DNA of 64,000 bases from Streptomyces mangrovisoli (GCF_000974985.2 NZ_LAVA02000067.1:21396-85395); one strand, 5' to 3'. Positions 43,108-52,748 are shown, counted from the first letter of the stretch. Made by a program: numbers and translations. Notes: generated by a model not told the origin, from the letters alone.

Positions 43108-43497
43108 TCAGGCGTCGGGGTCGACTTCGGGGTGCGTGAACCGCACGGGCTTGCCGAGCGACCGGGCGTAGGCGATCTCGGCCCGGGTGCTGTCTCCGAT
43201 GTAGTCGCCGACCACGAGGACCTCGTCGGCGAGCCGGATCTTCGCCCGGTGCAGATCGTCGAGCCGCACCTTCAGCGCCGCAGCCTCGGCAGGATCGGAC
43301 CAGAGTGCGTGCGGCGACTTCAGGTCACAGCCCGGCTTGACGACGATTCTTCCGGCTGTGGTCTCCCGCAGGTCGGCCTCGTTCATCTTGGCCATGAAGC
43401 GGGTGGAGCCGCAGATCACGACGATCTGCGGGAGGCCCAGCAGCCTTTTCGCGTCGGTGAGTTTCTCCTCGGGGGTGAGCAGTTGCGGGTACGACAC
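43108..43497 (-). CDS. Nucleoside 2-deoxyribosyltransferase-like protein
   Basis: A 129-residue protein from GTG 43497, preceded by GGAGGAACCG. It contains IVVICGSTRFMAKMNEADLRETTAG near the N-terminus and LHRAKIRLADEVLVVGDYIGDSTRAEIAYARSLGKPVRF at the C-terminus. That pattern (GSTRF, a middle acidic residue, STRAEIAYA) is shared with nucleoside deoxyribosyltransferase-like and related small proteins of the flavodoxin-type fold. The natural substrate is unknown. It stands between the DinB-like gene and the propeller cluster. Confidence 0.78.
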   Translation of the reverse strand: MSYPQLLTPEEKLTDAKRLLGLPQIVVICGSTRFMAKMNEADLRETTAGRIVVKPGCDLKSPHALWSDPAEAAALKVRLDDLHRAKIRLADEVLVVGDYIGDSTRAEIAYARSLGKPVRFTHPEVDPDA

Positions 43498-43652
43498 CGG
43501 TTCCTCCTGGTGGTGTGGTCCAACGGGGGCCTGCCCGGACGAGAGTGACGACGTCCGGGAACGTTCTGTGGCGAACGACGTGGGCACGGCACGGTGACTC
43601 GGCCTCACGCACCCCGCACGCACGCACCCATGGCCGGGCGCACCGGGGTGGG

Positions 43653-45692
43653 TCAGCAGTGAATCGCGTACAGGAATCCGTCCTCGCTGCCGACATACAC
43701 GGTCCCGTCCGCCACGACGGGCGTCGCACCCACCTCCCCGCCGGTGCGCAGGCGCCAGCGTTCCTCGCCGGTGACCGCATCCACCGCCCAGAGCGACTCG
43801 TCCTCGCTGCCGATGTACACGATCCCGTCCGCCACCGCCGCCGACGACTCTCCGGCGGCGGCCGTCTCCTGCTTCCAGCGTTCCTCCCCGGTGGCCGCGT
43901 CCACGGCCCACAGGTACCAGCCGTTGCTGCCCATGAAGACGGTCCCGTCGACGACCGCGGGCGTGGACCACGTCGGACTGCCGAAAGGCCGCCGCCACCG
44001 CTGTTCGCCGCTGACGGCGTCCAGCGCGACGAGGCCGTGGCCACGGCCGACGTAGACGGTGCCGTCGGCCACCACCGGTGCCGCGCCGGGTGAGGCGTCC
44101 GTCTCCACCTGCCACAGCCTGCTTCCCGTGGCGGCGTCCAGAGCCCACAGGCAGTCGCGGGGGACGGAGACGTAGACCCGGCCGTCGGCCACCGCGGGGG
44201 ACGTCAACTCCTCGTAGGAGCGCGGGTAGCGCGGTCTGAGCCGCTGCTTCCACCGCCTGCGGCCGGTGGCCGCGTCCACGGCCCAGATCGCGTCGCCCAC
44301 GCTCAGGAACACTGTGCCGTCGGCAACCGCCGCCCGGCTGTCTCCCGCATAGTCGGCGGCTCGCCTCCAACGCACGCGGCCGCTGCCCGTCTCCACGGCC
44401 CACAGGTGTTTCCCGTTACGGACGTACACAGTGGCGTCGGCGACCACCGGCGACGAGTGGAACGGGAGAGCGGACGTCAGCCGCCACCGTTCCTCGCCGG
44501 TGGCGGCGTCCAACGCCAGCAGGTCACGGTTGCCGGGCTGGTACACGACGCCGTCGGCGACAGCCACCGTGAAGTCCCGCGCGCCCGCGACCCGCACCCG
44601 CCAGCGCACGGTGCCGCTGGCCGGAGCGGGTCCCGGTGCGTGAGCGGGAATCGTCGGCGCCGGTGCGGCGGGTGCGGCGCGGCGGTCCTCGGCGGGTGCG
44701 TCACCCTGCCGATGGGCTCGTATGGCGTAGAGGTGTTCGTCGAGGCTGTCGACGTACACCGTGCCGCCGCTCACCAGGGGTGTCGAGTGCACGGGCTCGG
44801 TGGTTCTGACCTTCCAGTGCGTCGTGCCGGTGGCCGCGTCCACCGCCCACAGGCGCCCGTCGTGGCTGCCCGCGTACACCGTGCCGTCGGCGATCGCGGG
44901 CGTCGCGTGGATCTCACCGCGGGTCTTCACCCGCCACCGCTCCTGACCGGTCCCGGTGTCCACCGCGATCAGGAACCAGCCCTCGACACCGGCGACCGCG
45001 ATGCCCTCGCCCACCGCGGGGCTCGCCCACACCGCACCCTCGGTGGACAGCCGCCAGTGTTCCCGGCCCGTCGCCGTGTCCAACGCGACCAAGCCGTCGT
45101 CGTTGCCGACATACACGCCGTCGCCGGTCACCGTCGGCGTCTGCCGTACGCCTCCGGCGGGGTGCACGTCCCATCGCCTGCTCCCGGTGGCGCAGTCCAG
45201 GGCCAGCAGCCGTCCTCCGACGGCCGCGTAGAGGACCCCCGCGGACACGGCCGGCGGCGGGTTGTCCGCTGTGCGGTGGTCCGCCACCTTGACGTTCCAG
45301 AGGGGCCGGCCGGTGAGCCCGTCCACCGCCCACAACTGGCCGTTGTGCGCGACGGAGTACACGACGTGGTCGGCCACCGCCGGCGTGGACATCTTGGAGC
45401 GGCGCGCCCGCCACTTCCACCGCACCTGGCCGGTGGCGGCGTCCACCGCCGTCAGAGCGCCGACGGTGTCGGAGAAGTACACGGCGCCGCCGTCGGCCAC
45501 CGGCGAGGTGGCGATCCCGGCGTCGTCGAGCAGAGTCCAGCGGCGTTGTCCGGTGTCCGCGTCGATCGCCACCAGGTCGAAGTCCTCGTCCAGGGCGTAG
45601 ACGGCGCCGTCGGCCATCGTCGTCGAGCGGTAGAGCACGCCTCCGCCCGGCACTCTCCACAGCGTTCTGTCGTTCACGTCGACACCAGTCAC
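43653..45692 (-). CDS. PQQ-like beta-propeller repeat protein
   Basis: A 679-residue protein made almost wholly of beta-propeller blades of the pattern AVADGTVYVGSxDGxLWAVDAATGxxRW, at least twelve of them. A Pro/Ala linker around residues 330-350 probably separates two propellers. No signal peptide is seen, so it is likely cytosolic, and no catalytic residues are apparent; a binding or scaffold role is likely. The start is GTG 45692 with GAGGGGAAGAA upstream. It lies 50 bp downstream of the WD40 gene on the same strand, so the two may be co-transcribed. Confidence 0.88.
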   Translation of the reverse strand: MTGVDVNDRTLWRVPGGGVLYRSTTMADGAVYALDEDFDLVAIDADTGQRRWTLLDDAGIATSPVADGGAVYFSDTVGALTAVDAATGQVRWKWRARRSKMSTPAVADHVVYSVAHNGQLWAVDGLTGRPLWNVKVADHRTADNPPPAVSAGVLYAAVGGRLLALDCATGSRRWDVHPAGGVRQTPTVTGDGVYVGNDDGLVALDTATGREHWRLSTEGAVWASPAVGEGIAVAGVEGWFLIAVDTGTGQERWRVKTRGEIHATPAIADGTVYAGSHDGRLWAVDAATGTTHWKVRTTEPVHSTPLVSGGTVYVDSLDEHLYAIRAHRQGDAPAEDRRAAPAAPAPTIPAHAPGPAPASGTVRWRVRVAGARDFTVAVADGVVYQPGNRDLLALDAATGEERWRLTSALPFHSSPVVADATVYVRNGKHLWAVETGSGRVRWRRAADYAGDSRAAVADGTVFLSVGDAIWAVDAATGRRRWKQRLRPRYPRSYEELTSPAVADGRVYVSVPRDCLWALDAATGSRLWQVETDASPGAAPVVADGTVYVGRGHGLVALDAVSGEQRWRRPFGSPTWSTPAVVDGTVFMGSNGWYLWAVDAATGEERWKQETAAAGESSAAVADGIVYIGSEDESLWAVDAVTGEERWRLRTGGEVGATPVVADGTVYVGSEDGFLYAIHC

Positions 45693-45742
45693 TTCTTCCC
45701 CTCTCTGTACGGCACCGTCGCGGGGGTTGTGGCTCCACGCGT

Positions 45743-47800
45743 TCACCGCCGGGTGAGCGGGAGGCTGAGGACTCCGCGGCTGTGTCCGACGATCAGGTCC
45801 GCACCGGCGGCTGCCAGGCAGGTGAGCGACAGGTCCAGGATGATGTGCCGCACCGTGCCGGTCTGCGGTTCCCACACCCGCAGCCGCTGTCCCTGCCGGG
45901 CGCCGGTGACCAGGATCGTGCGGCCGTCGTCCGCCGTGCCGGCGGCGATGAGCGGCGGGCCCGCGGTCCCGGTGGAGCTGGGCAGACCATCGCCGACCGA
46001 GGCACCGGTGGCCGGGTCCCACAGCATGACGGCGCCGAGGCCGTCCGCCGTGGCCAGCAGGGCTCGATCGGGGGTCGGGACAGCCTCTACGGCCGCCACC
46101 CGGTGGTCGGCATCGGCGAGTGCGCGCGGGTCCGGTGGCACGGCCGCGCCACGGTCCCAGGGGTCGTCCACGGCCGGATCCCACACATGGACGCGGCCCG
46201 CGGTGTCCGCGGCGGCGATCAGCGTGTGGCCGGCGGAGACCGGGACGGCGGTGAGCGACCGGATCGGACTGCCGTAGGGGTTGAGGCGTCCGACGCACTC
46301 ACCGCTTTCCGGTTCCCACATCCGGACAGCGCCACGGGGGGTGGCGGTGACGAGCAGGGTGCGGCCGTCGGGGAGGACAGCGGGGCACATCGCGATCACC
46401 CCGTCGGGTCGGTCGCCGGCCGGTTCGCGAACCGGCCGCCCGGTGACGGGGTCCCACACGGCGATCGTGCCGCTGTCGCCTCCGCTGGCCACGAGGGCAC
46501 GGCCGCCGGGCAGGAGCAAGGCGGTCATCGAGCGGACGGCGTCAGGATGTTGCCCTGGCGGCGCGTCCTGGGCGATTCGGCCGTCGGCCACGTCCCACAA
46601 CCACACCACCCCGTGGTCTCCGGCGCCGGCCACGAGGGTCGGACGGCCGGGGCGGGACACCACCGCCAGGGCGTCGATCCCCGCGGGCGATCCGGCCGCG
46701 GGAGGGGAGAACACCGCTATACGGCCCCAGGGTGTGCCGTCGGCCGCGACCACCCTGCTGTCTTCCTGGTGGAAGCGGGTCGCCGTCCGGCTGCTTCGCC
46801 CGGCTGCGGCTGGTGGCCCTTCGGCGGCCGCTGGTCGTGCTTCGGCAGCCGACTCCTCGCTGTCCGTGCATGCCTGGGACGGAGCACTCGGGGAGGGAGT
46901 GGCATCGGGGTTCTCCCACAGGCCGTCCGCGATCGTCCACGTCCGTTCGCAGTCCCAGCAGCGAAAGCGCCCGGTGAGCGACATCAGTCGGCGGGCCAAG
47001 TCCCTCGCTGCCGGCTCGGGGGTGCCCCTGACCGCGACCATCGCGGCGACCAGGCACAGGACGGCCTGTCCCGAGGTGTCGGAGGACACGCCCCGCACCG
47101 CGACGTCGCGCGCCACCCGCAGGAAGGGTTCCCACTCCTCTCCCAGTGCTTCCTCCCGCAACGCCGCGGCGGCCTCTCCCCAGGGATGTCCTTCCTGCCG
47201 CGCCCCGGCCGCAACGGGCAGGAGAGGAATCTCAAGGGGTGGATGTGCCGGGGCGGCGAGGAACTTGGGGATCTCCGTGTCGCTTCCGCACGCGGGACAC
47301 GACAGCAGCAGGGCGCCTTCTTGGTCATCCGGGAACCGCCACAGCACCTCGCCCATCGGGTGACCGGCGAAGGCCGCGCAGGAAAGGGCGAGTTGGGCAC
47401 AGTCCGGCCCGGGAGCGCGGGCGGCGAGGAGGCTTCGGACGGCCGCCCGCTCGGCCAGCCGCAGTGCGGCGCCGAATCCCGCTTCGAGACCGGCAGGGAC
47501 GGGGGGCCGGTGCTCGGCGGTCACCATGAATCCGAGGTCCACCCAGAAGCCCACGGTCTGCTCGGGCGGCTGGATCGCTGCTGCCTCGACAAGATGAGGC
47601 AGGGCCGCATAGGCCCCGTCGGCGAGGACTCCGTCGTCCACCAGCCGGCCGGCCAGGTCCGTCCAGTTCCGCCGCCACGCGTCGCCGCCCCCGAGGGCGG
47701 CCGCGGCGGCGAACTGCTCAAGGAGCACCTGCATCTCCTCGACCTCCACGCCGTGCAGTTCACGCCAACGAGGGCTGTCCAAGGGCAGCTTCGCAATCAT
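45743..47800 (-). CDS. WD40-repeat protein with zinc-ribbon-like N-terminal domain
   Basis: A 685-residue protein. The N-terminal 300 residues are an alpha-helical region starting AKLPLDSPRWRELHG, with CxxC pairs in LLSCPACGSDTEIP and RCWDCERTW that could bind zinc. A linker then leads to a WD40 propeller (VVWLWDVADGRI, TIAVWDPVTGRPV, VRMWEPESGECVG, RVHVWDPAVDDPW, VMLWDPATGASVG, LRVWEPQTGTVRH). The frame extends upstream to 47833, but ATG 47800 is preferred. It is divergent from another WD40 gene and upstream of the PQQ-like propeller gene. No enzymatic domain is seen. Confidence 0.82.
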   Translation of the reverse strand: MIAKLPLDSPRWRELHGVEVEEMQVLLEQFAAAAALGGGDAWRRNWTDLAGRLVDDGVLADGAYAALPHLVEAAAIQPPEQTVGFWVDLGFMVTAEHRPPVPAGLEAGFGAALRLAERAAVRSLLAARAPGPDCAQLALSCAAFAGHPMGEVLWRFPDDQEGALLLSCPACGSDTEIPKFLAAPAHPPLEIPLLPVAAGARQEGHPWGEAAAALREEALGEEWEPFLRVARDVAVRGVSSDTSGQAVLCLVAAMVAVRGTPEPAARDLARRLMSLTGRFRCWDCERTWTIADGLWENPDATPSPSAPSQACTDSEESAAEARPAAAEGPPAAAGRSSRTATRFHQEDSRVVAADGTPWGRIAVFSPPAAGSPAGIDALAVVSRPGRPTLVAGAGDHGVVWLWDVADGRIAQDAPPGQHPDAVRSMTALLLPGGRALVASGGDSGTIAVWDPVTGRPVREPAGDRPDGVIAMCPAVLPDGRTLLVTATPRGAVRMWEPESGECVGRLNPYGSPIRSLTAVPVSAGHTLIAAADTAGRVHVWDPAVDDPWDRGAAVPPDPRALADADHRVAAVEAVPTPDRALLATADGLGAVMLWDPATGASVGDGLPSSTGTAGPPLIAAGTADDGRTILVTGARQGQRLRVWEPQTGTVRHIILDLSLTCLAAAGADLIVGHSRGVLSLPLTRR

Positions 47801-48071
47801 GGAACGAGTCTCGCAGGCGACACTGACAATCAAGCGGCGGTTCGATGTCCGGTGCCGCGGGACAGGGATGTGCCTTCGGCGTGTGTACGCGGGCGGCTGG
47901 CGAGGGCGGCCTGGTTACGATGCCAGGTGTGTCCGGTGAACTCCCCAGCAGCGGTCAGGGCCGCGAAGTCATGGCGGCGGATGGCCGGTTGACCGATCCT
48001 CCCTGACGGGTGCACGGCGCCCCGAGCTGATCCTCGCGAGCCTGGACCGCCCGGCCGGGCAGCAGGAGCTG

Positions 48072-50129
48072 GTGGCAGCTGCGGTGTACCGGGCGTCGGG
48101 GCACGTGCACCGTGATGCCGGTCCGGGGGTGCGGCGGCAGGTACTTGCGCTGGATGCCGCCCGGTACGGGAACCGGGAGCTGGCGAGAGCCATCGCCCGC
48201 GTCGCAGTCCGCCACGAGCGGGACGACCCCTGGGTCGTGCAGTGGGCGACCGGCAACGACCTGGACTCCCGGCTCCGGTACGCGTTGCCGGTGCCGGCCG
48301 CGGTGGTCGTGCTGGCGACCGTGGTCGCGGACGACGCCGCTCTTGCCGTCGCCGGTTGCAGGGACGGCACACTGCACGCATGGGACCTGGCCACCGGCGG
48401 CCGGTACGGCCAGGCCGTGCCCGCCCACCCCGATGCCGTGACCACGCTGGCGACGACGGTGTTGGAGGGACGTCCCGTCGCTGTCACCGGCGGCTTCGAC
48501 CGCACCGTTCGGGTGTGGGACCTGGCGCGGGGAGACCTGGTCGCCACGTGCTCGACCGGCGCCGACTCCTGGGTGAAACACCTGGCCGTGGGACTGGCCG
48601 ACGACGGGCGGCCGGTGGTGGTCGGCGCCTGCGTCGACGACGTGGTGAGAGTGTGGGATCTGGCCGCCCTCTCCCAGCACAGCGAGCCGGTGACCCTGCG
48701 CACCGGTTTCGTGTCCGCCTTGGCGACGGCGGTTCTGGACGGCCGCGGTGTCGTTGTCACCAGCCACTCCCCGGAACCGGGGGCGACGGACCTGATCACG
48801 GGGGAGGAAACCGTCCGCGTGTGGGACATGAGCACGGGACGGGAGTTCTGCACCCTCGGCGACCGTCCCGACGAGCCTCCCGAGTTCGCGGACCAGTCGT
48901 ACGACCGGGCCGCGGAAGTCGACGGTGACGACGGCGACGACGGCGACGACCCCGATCGGGAGACACGGCAGTGCGTCAGCCTGGACCTCAACGCCAGGGC
49001 GCACTTTCTGGTGACGGACCCGGCGTCCGAGTGCCCGATGGCCGTCAGCGCCAACGCCTACGAGGTGCACGTCTGGGACCTGTCCACCCGCGAACAGGTC
49101 GGTGAGCCCGTCGCGGCCGGCTTCGTGGAAACGGCCGCCGTGAGGGTGCTGCACGGCCGCCCCACAGCCCTCCTCGCATCCGCCCATGGGGCGGTCGCAG
49201 TATGGGATCTGTCCACCCAGCGGCCGTCACGGCCACCGCTGACGGGCCACAAGGCGCCGGTCCGGGGAGTGTCGACCGCGGTGGTCGACGGGCGCCATCT
49301 CGCGGTCACCGGTGGCGACGACGGATCGGTCCGGATCTGGGACCTCGACGGCGAAACGGAGACGGGCAGCCGGCTGACAGGGCACACCGGCTCGGTCACC
49401 GCGATCGCCACGGCGGTCGTGGACGGCGGTTGCGTCATCGTCACCGGCTCGGACACCGGAGTGCGGATCTGGGACCTCGGCGGTGACGGACAACTCGGCG
49501 AGCCCCTGACCGGCCGTACCACTGCCGGTCCTGGCGTGGATCTGCTGACGGTGGGGACGGCGGACGGACGGCCCACCCTCCTCACGCGCGGCGAGCGGCA
49601 TCCGACCGTGCGGGTCTGGGACCTGACCACCCGGCAGGAACTGCACGGTCGGTCGACGAGCGCGTACTCCAGCCCCTCCATCGCGTTCTTCGCGACTGTT
49701 GACCACCGCTTCGTCGGTGTGACGGGGGAAGGCCGGGTCTGGGACCTGACCGCGAGCCGGTGGATCGGAGTGCAGCCGCGCCAACGGGGCGCCCTGGCCC
49801 TGGAGACGCTCGCAGGCCGCGACGTCCTTCTCACCAGCTGCGGGGCAGAAGGGGTCCATCTCTGGGACCTGGCCACGGGCGAACTGCTGGCACCCCCGCT
49901 GACGGGACATGCCGGCGAGGTGCGCGCTGGGGCGACCGGCACGCTGGACGGACGCCCCGTCGTCGTCGCCGGCGCCGGTCGCACTGTGTGGATGTGGGAC
50001 GCGAGCAGCGGGCAGCAGCTCGGTGCGCACGCCTTTCCTTCTCGTGTCGGAGGACTGACGATGGCACCCGATGGACGGCTGGTGGTCGGGTTCGGCGCGG
50101 ACCTCGCGGTACTGACCCCTCGCCACTGA
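48072..50129 (+). CDS. WD40-repeat protein, possibly frameshifted at the N-terminus
   Basis: A 685-residue protein from GTG 48072. After a helical head (AAAVYRASGHVHRDAGPGVRRQVLALDAARYGNRELARAIA) it has about 13 WD40-type blades (LHAWDLATGG, VRVWDLARGD, VRVWDLAALS, VHVWDLSTRE, AVWDLSTQR, VRIWDLDGE, VRIWDLGGD, VRVWDLTTRQ, VHLWDLATGE). The in-frame sequence upstream, LTGARRPELILASLDRPAGQQEL, looks coding but lacks a start, while ATG 47920 in another frame ends at 48006. A one-base loss there would join them. The head resembles regions of large ATPase-WD40 proteins, so this may be a 5'-truncated copy. Confidence 0.78.
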   Translation: MAAAVYRASGHVHRDAGPGVRRQVLALDAARYGNRELARAIARVAVRHERDDPWVVQWATGNDLDSRLRYALPVPAAVVVLATVVADDAALAVAGCRDGTLHAWDLATGGRYGQAVPAHPDAVTTLATTVLEGRPVAVTGGFDRTVRVWDLARGDLVATCSTGADSWVKHLAVGLADDGRPVVVGACVDDVVRVWDLAALSQHSEPVTLRTGFVSALATAVLDGRGVVVTSHSPEPGATDLITGEETVRVWDMSTGREFCTLGDRPDEPPEFADQSYDRAAEVDGDDGDDGDDPDRETRQCVSLDLNARAHFLVTDPASECPMAVSANAYEVHVWDLSTREQVGEPVAAGFVETAAVRVLHGRPTALLASAHGAVAVWDLSTQRPSRPPLTGHKAPVRGVSTAVVDGRHLAVTGGDDGSVRIWDLDGETETGSRLTGHTGSVTAIATAVVDGGCVIVTGSDTGVRIWDLGGDGQLGEPLTGRTTAGPGVDLLTVGTADGRPTLLTRGERHPTVRVWDLTTRQELHGRSTSAYSSPSIAFFATVDHRFVGVTGEGRVWDLTASRWIGVQPRQRGALALETLAGRDVLLTSCGAEGVHLWDLATGELLAPPLTGHAGEVRAGATGTLDGRPVVVAGAGRTVWMWDASSGQQLGAHAFPSRVGGLTMAPDGRLVVGFGADLAVLTPRH

Positions 50130-50187
50130 CACCGCTGTGGTCCGGCGCCGGCTCGATCGGCGGGACCTGACGCTGCCGCGGGCTGCG

Positions 50188-50239
50188 CCCGTCACCCGTT
50201 GCCCGCTGCGGACCGCGGCCGCGGGCAACGGGTGACGGG
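50188..50239. terminator. Long hairpin terminator between convergent genes
   Basis: Arms at 50188-50206 and 50221-50239 are perfectly complementary over 19 bp, with a 14-base loop. The hairpin lies between the WD40 gene ending at 50129 and the SpoIIE-type gene ending at 50289, so it can stop transcription in both directions. The right arm merges into four tandem GGTGACG units (50231-50257). Confidence 0.65.
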
Positions 50240-50288
50240 TGACGGGTGACGGGTGACCGCGCGAACGCCGCCGTCGGCGGAGCGCCGT

Positions 50289-52748
50289 TCAGTGGCTGTC
50301 CAGCCCCGTCGCGTCCTCGGCCCCAGGGCCGGAGCGGGGGAGGAGCTGTTCGGTCCAGATGGTCTTGCCTCGATCGGAATAGCGGGTGCCCCAGCGGTGG
50401 GCGAGCTGGGCGATGAGGAACAGGCCGCGGCCGCCCTCGTCGCTCTCGTAGGCGTAGCGCAGGTGCGGTGCGGTGCTGCTGCCGTCGCTGACCTCGCAGA
50501 TGAGGGTCCGGTCGTGAATGAGGCGGAGGGTGATGGGCTCGGCCGCGTGGCGGATCGTGTTCGTGACGAGCTCGCTGACGATCAGCTCGGTGACGAAGCC
50601 GAGTTCCTCCAAACCCCACAGAGCCAGCTGCCGCAGGCTCCAGCTACGGGCCGTGGCCACCACCTCGGGATCGCTGGGAAGAGCCATGACGGCACTCCGG
50701 TCCGCGGCGAGCGACCGGGTACGGGCCAGCAGGACGAGGAAACCCGCGTCGTCGGAGTGGTGTGCCTCGGCGAGGGCGGCGCAGGCCGCGTCCAGGGGGC
50801 GTTGCGGGTCGCCGCCGAGTGCCTCCCGTACCGCGGCGGCGGTCAGGCAGACGCCGTGACCGGGTCCTGTGGGGCTGGTGGTGCAGAGCACGAGCGTGCT
50901 GGCCTCGGGCAGGGTCATCGTGAACGTCCGATACGGCGGGTGCCCGGTTCCCAGGGCGGGCCCCTGGGGGGCGTCGGGGATCGTCACCGTGCCGTGCGGG
51001 TCGACGATGACGGGCGGCAGCTGTCCGGCCAGCGCCACGGTGCAGCGTCGTGAGAGCGGGTCGTAGACGGCGTACGTGCAGGTGGCGCCCTGCATCGGCC
51101 CCGGCCCCGGTCCTGTGGCCGGGTCGGCCTCGGTGGCCGGCTGTCCGGTCTGCGCGGTCACCATGTCGTGCAGCCGGCCCAGGAGTTCGTCGGGGGCGAA
51201 ATCCTGTGCGGCGAGCGTGCTGATCGTCATGCGTAGCTGGCCCATCGCGGCTGCCGCCCCGATGCCCTGGCCCGCCGTCCGGCCGGCGACCAGCGCCACG
51301 CGCGCTCCGGACACCGGGATGACGTCGAACCAGTCGCCTGGTCTGCGTCCCGTCGCCGGGTCGTGGCGCCAGGCGACCTCCACGGCGTTCTGCGGGGGGA
51401 GCGACCGGGGCAGAAAGGTGCGTTGCAGCGTCAGGGCGGCGTCGCGTTCACGCGTGTACTGGCGGGCGTTGTCGATGGCCAGGGCGGCCCGGGCACACAC
51501 CTCGCCGGCCAGGCGGAGATCGCTCTCCTGATAGGGGCCGGGGTTCTGCAACCGGTAGAAACTGGCCAGGCCGAGCACGACACCGCGGCAAGCCAGCGGC
51601 AGGACCATCAGGGAGTGGGCGCCATCCGCACGGATGAGGGCGGACCTGGGGTCGTCTCCCGGCAGCTCCTGCTGGTGCAGGTGCGGTACCAGGACGGGGC
51701 GCAGCTCGGTGAGGCTGGTGACGAAGGAGGGCAGCAGGTAGCGCACCCGCTCGCCGGGGTTCCAGGCGGGCGGTGTGTCGCGCCGGTGCGCGGTGGCGAA
51801 GGCGACGCGCCGCATCGGTACCTGGGCGTTGAGCGGTCCCGGCGGGAACGCCTCGCCGTGCAGTACGTCCTCGAGGACGTCGACCGTGGCGATGTCGGCG
51901 AGGGCGGGCACCACGACGGCCGCGAGTTCCTCCGCCGTGGCGGTCACGTCGAGGGTGGTTCCGATGCGGGTGCCCGCCTCCACCACCAGGTCCAGGCGGG
52001 CGTTTGCGCGCTCCTGCTCGGTCACGTCCTGGGAGGCGACGAGGACGCCGAGGATGTCCTGGTTCTCGGCCCTGAGCGGGAGCAGGGTGACCGTGTAGAC
52101 GTGGTCGTGGTGGGGGTCGGTGGGCGGGCGGCCGACGTGGCGGAGCGCGATGACCGGCTGCCCGTGTGCGAGCACATGACGGATGCGCTGTTCGATCGCG
52201 TCGTCGACCAGCCCGGGCGCCACGTCGCGGATGGGCCGGCCCACGGCCTCCTCGCCCACGGCTCCCCGCACGCCCGGTCCGGAGACGTTCAGCCGGGCGA
52301 TCCGCAGATCCGCGTCGATGACCTGGAGACCCAGCGGGGAATCGGTGAGCAGCGCACGCAGCAGGGCGGCGTCGAGTTCGTCCGGGGCCGCGTCCGCCTT
52401 TGTCGGCGGGACCTGCCGGGTCTGGGTGCCCGCGGCTTGAGTCAGCCGGACGGCCCAGTGCAGGCCGTCTCCGCTGCCGGTCAGCAGCCGCACCGCGGCG
52501 CGGACCGGCACCGGGCGGCCGTCGCTGTGCCGTGCGACGAGGTCCTCCGCAGCGTCGGTACGGGGGCCGGACGGCGGCTGTGGATCCAGTATCGAGGCGA
52601 TGTGCCGGCCGACGGCCTGGTCTGCGGCGTATCCCAGCAGGCGCTCGGCGGAGGGGCTCCACTGCGTCACGAGCCCCCGCGAGTCGAGGACGAATCGGGC
52701 CTCGGACGGCTGCGCCTTCAGGAAGCTAGCGTCACCGGGCAAACCCAT
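50289..52748 (-). CDS. PAS-GAF-SpoIIE-HATPase regulatory protein, phosphatase motifs degenerate
   Basis: An 819-residue signalling protein. Domain order: PAS (about 12-110), second PAS (about 120-240), GAF (about 250-430), SpoIIE/PP2C-like (about 440-660) and a C-terminal HATPase (about 690-815). The HATPase has ELIVSELVTNTIRHA and DEGGRGLFLIAQLAHRWGTRY, intact for an anti-sigma-type kinase fold. In the phosphatase domain GDWFDV is present, but the usual GDVMGHG is AGRTAGQG and the usual TDGLVE is TTSPTG, so two metal Asp are lost. It may be a pseudophosphatase working through its kinase-like end. Convergent with the WD40 gene. Confidence 0.88.
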   Translation of the reverse strand: MGLPGDASFLKAQPSEARFVLDSRGLVTQWSPSAERLLGYAADQAVGRHIASILDPQPPSGPRTDAAEDLVARHSDGRPVPVRAAVRLLTGSGDGLHWAVRLTQAAGTQTRQVPPTKADAAPDELDAALLRALLTDSPLGLQVIDADLRIARLNVSGPGVRGAVGEEAVGRPIRDVAPGLVDDAIEQRIRHVLAHGQPVIALRHVGRPPTDPHHDHVYTVTLLPLRAENQDILGVLVASQDVTEQERANARLDLVVEAGTRIGTTLDVTATAEELAAVVVPALADIATVDVLEDVLHGEAFPPGPLNAQVPMRRVAFATAHRRDTPPAWNPGERVRYLLPSFVTSLTELRPVLVPHLHQQELPGDDPRSALIRADGAHSLMVLPLACRGVVLGLASFYRLQNPGPYQESDLRLAGEVCARAALAIDNARQYTRERDAALTLQRTFLPRSLPPQNAVEVAWRHDPATGRRPGDWFDVIPVSGARVALVAGRTAGQGIGAAAAMGQLRMTISTLAAQDFAPDELLGRLHDMVTAQTGQPATEADPATGPGPGPMQGATCTYAVYDPLSRRCTVALAGQLPPVIVDPHGTVTIPDAPQGPALGTGHPPYRTFTMTLPEASTLVLCTTSPTGPGHGVCLTAAAVREALGGDPQRPLDAACAALAEAHHSDDAGFLVLLARTRSLAADRSAVMALPSDPEVVATARSWSLRQLALWGLEELGFVTELIVSELVTNTIRHAAEPITLRLIHDRTLICEVSDGSSTAPHLRYAYESDEGGRGLFLIAQLAHRWGTRYSDRGKTIWTEQLLPRSGPGAEDATGLDSH

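Noticed and set aside
43653..46298. A frame extending the PQQ-like gene to 46298
   Set aside because: The extension overlaps the WD40 gene in another frame, has no propeller pattern, and GTG 45692 has a good ribosome-binding site.
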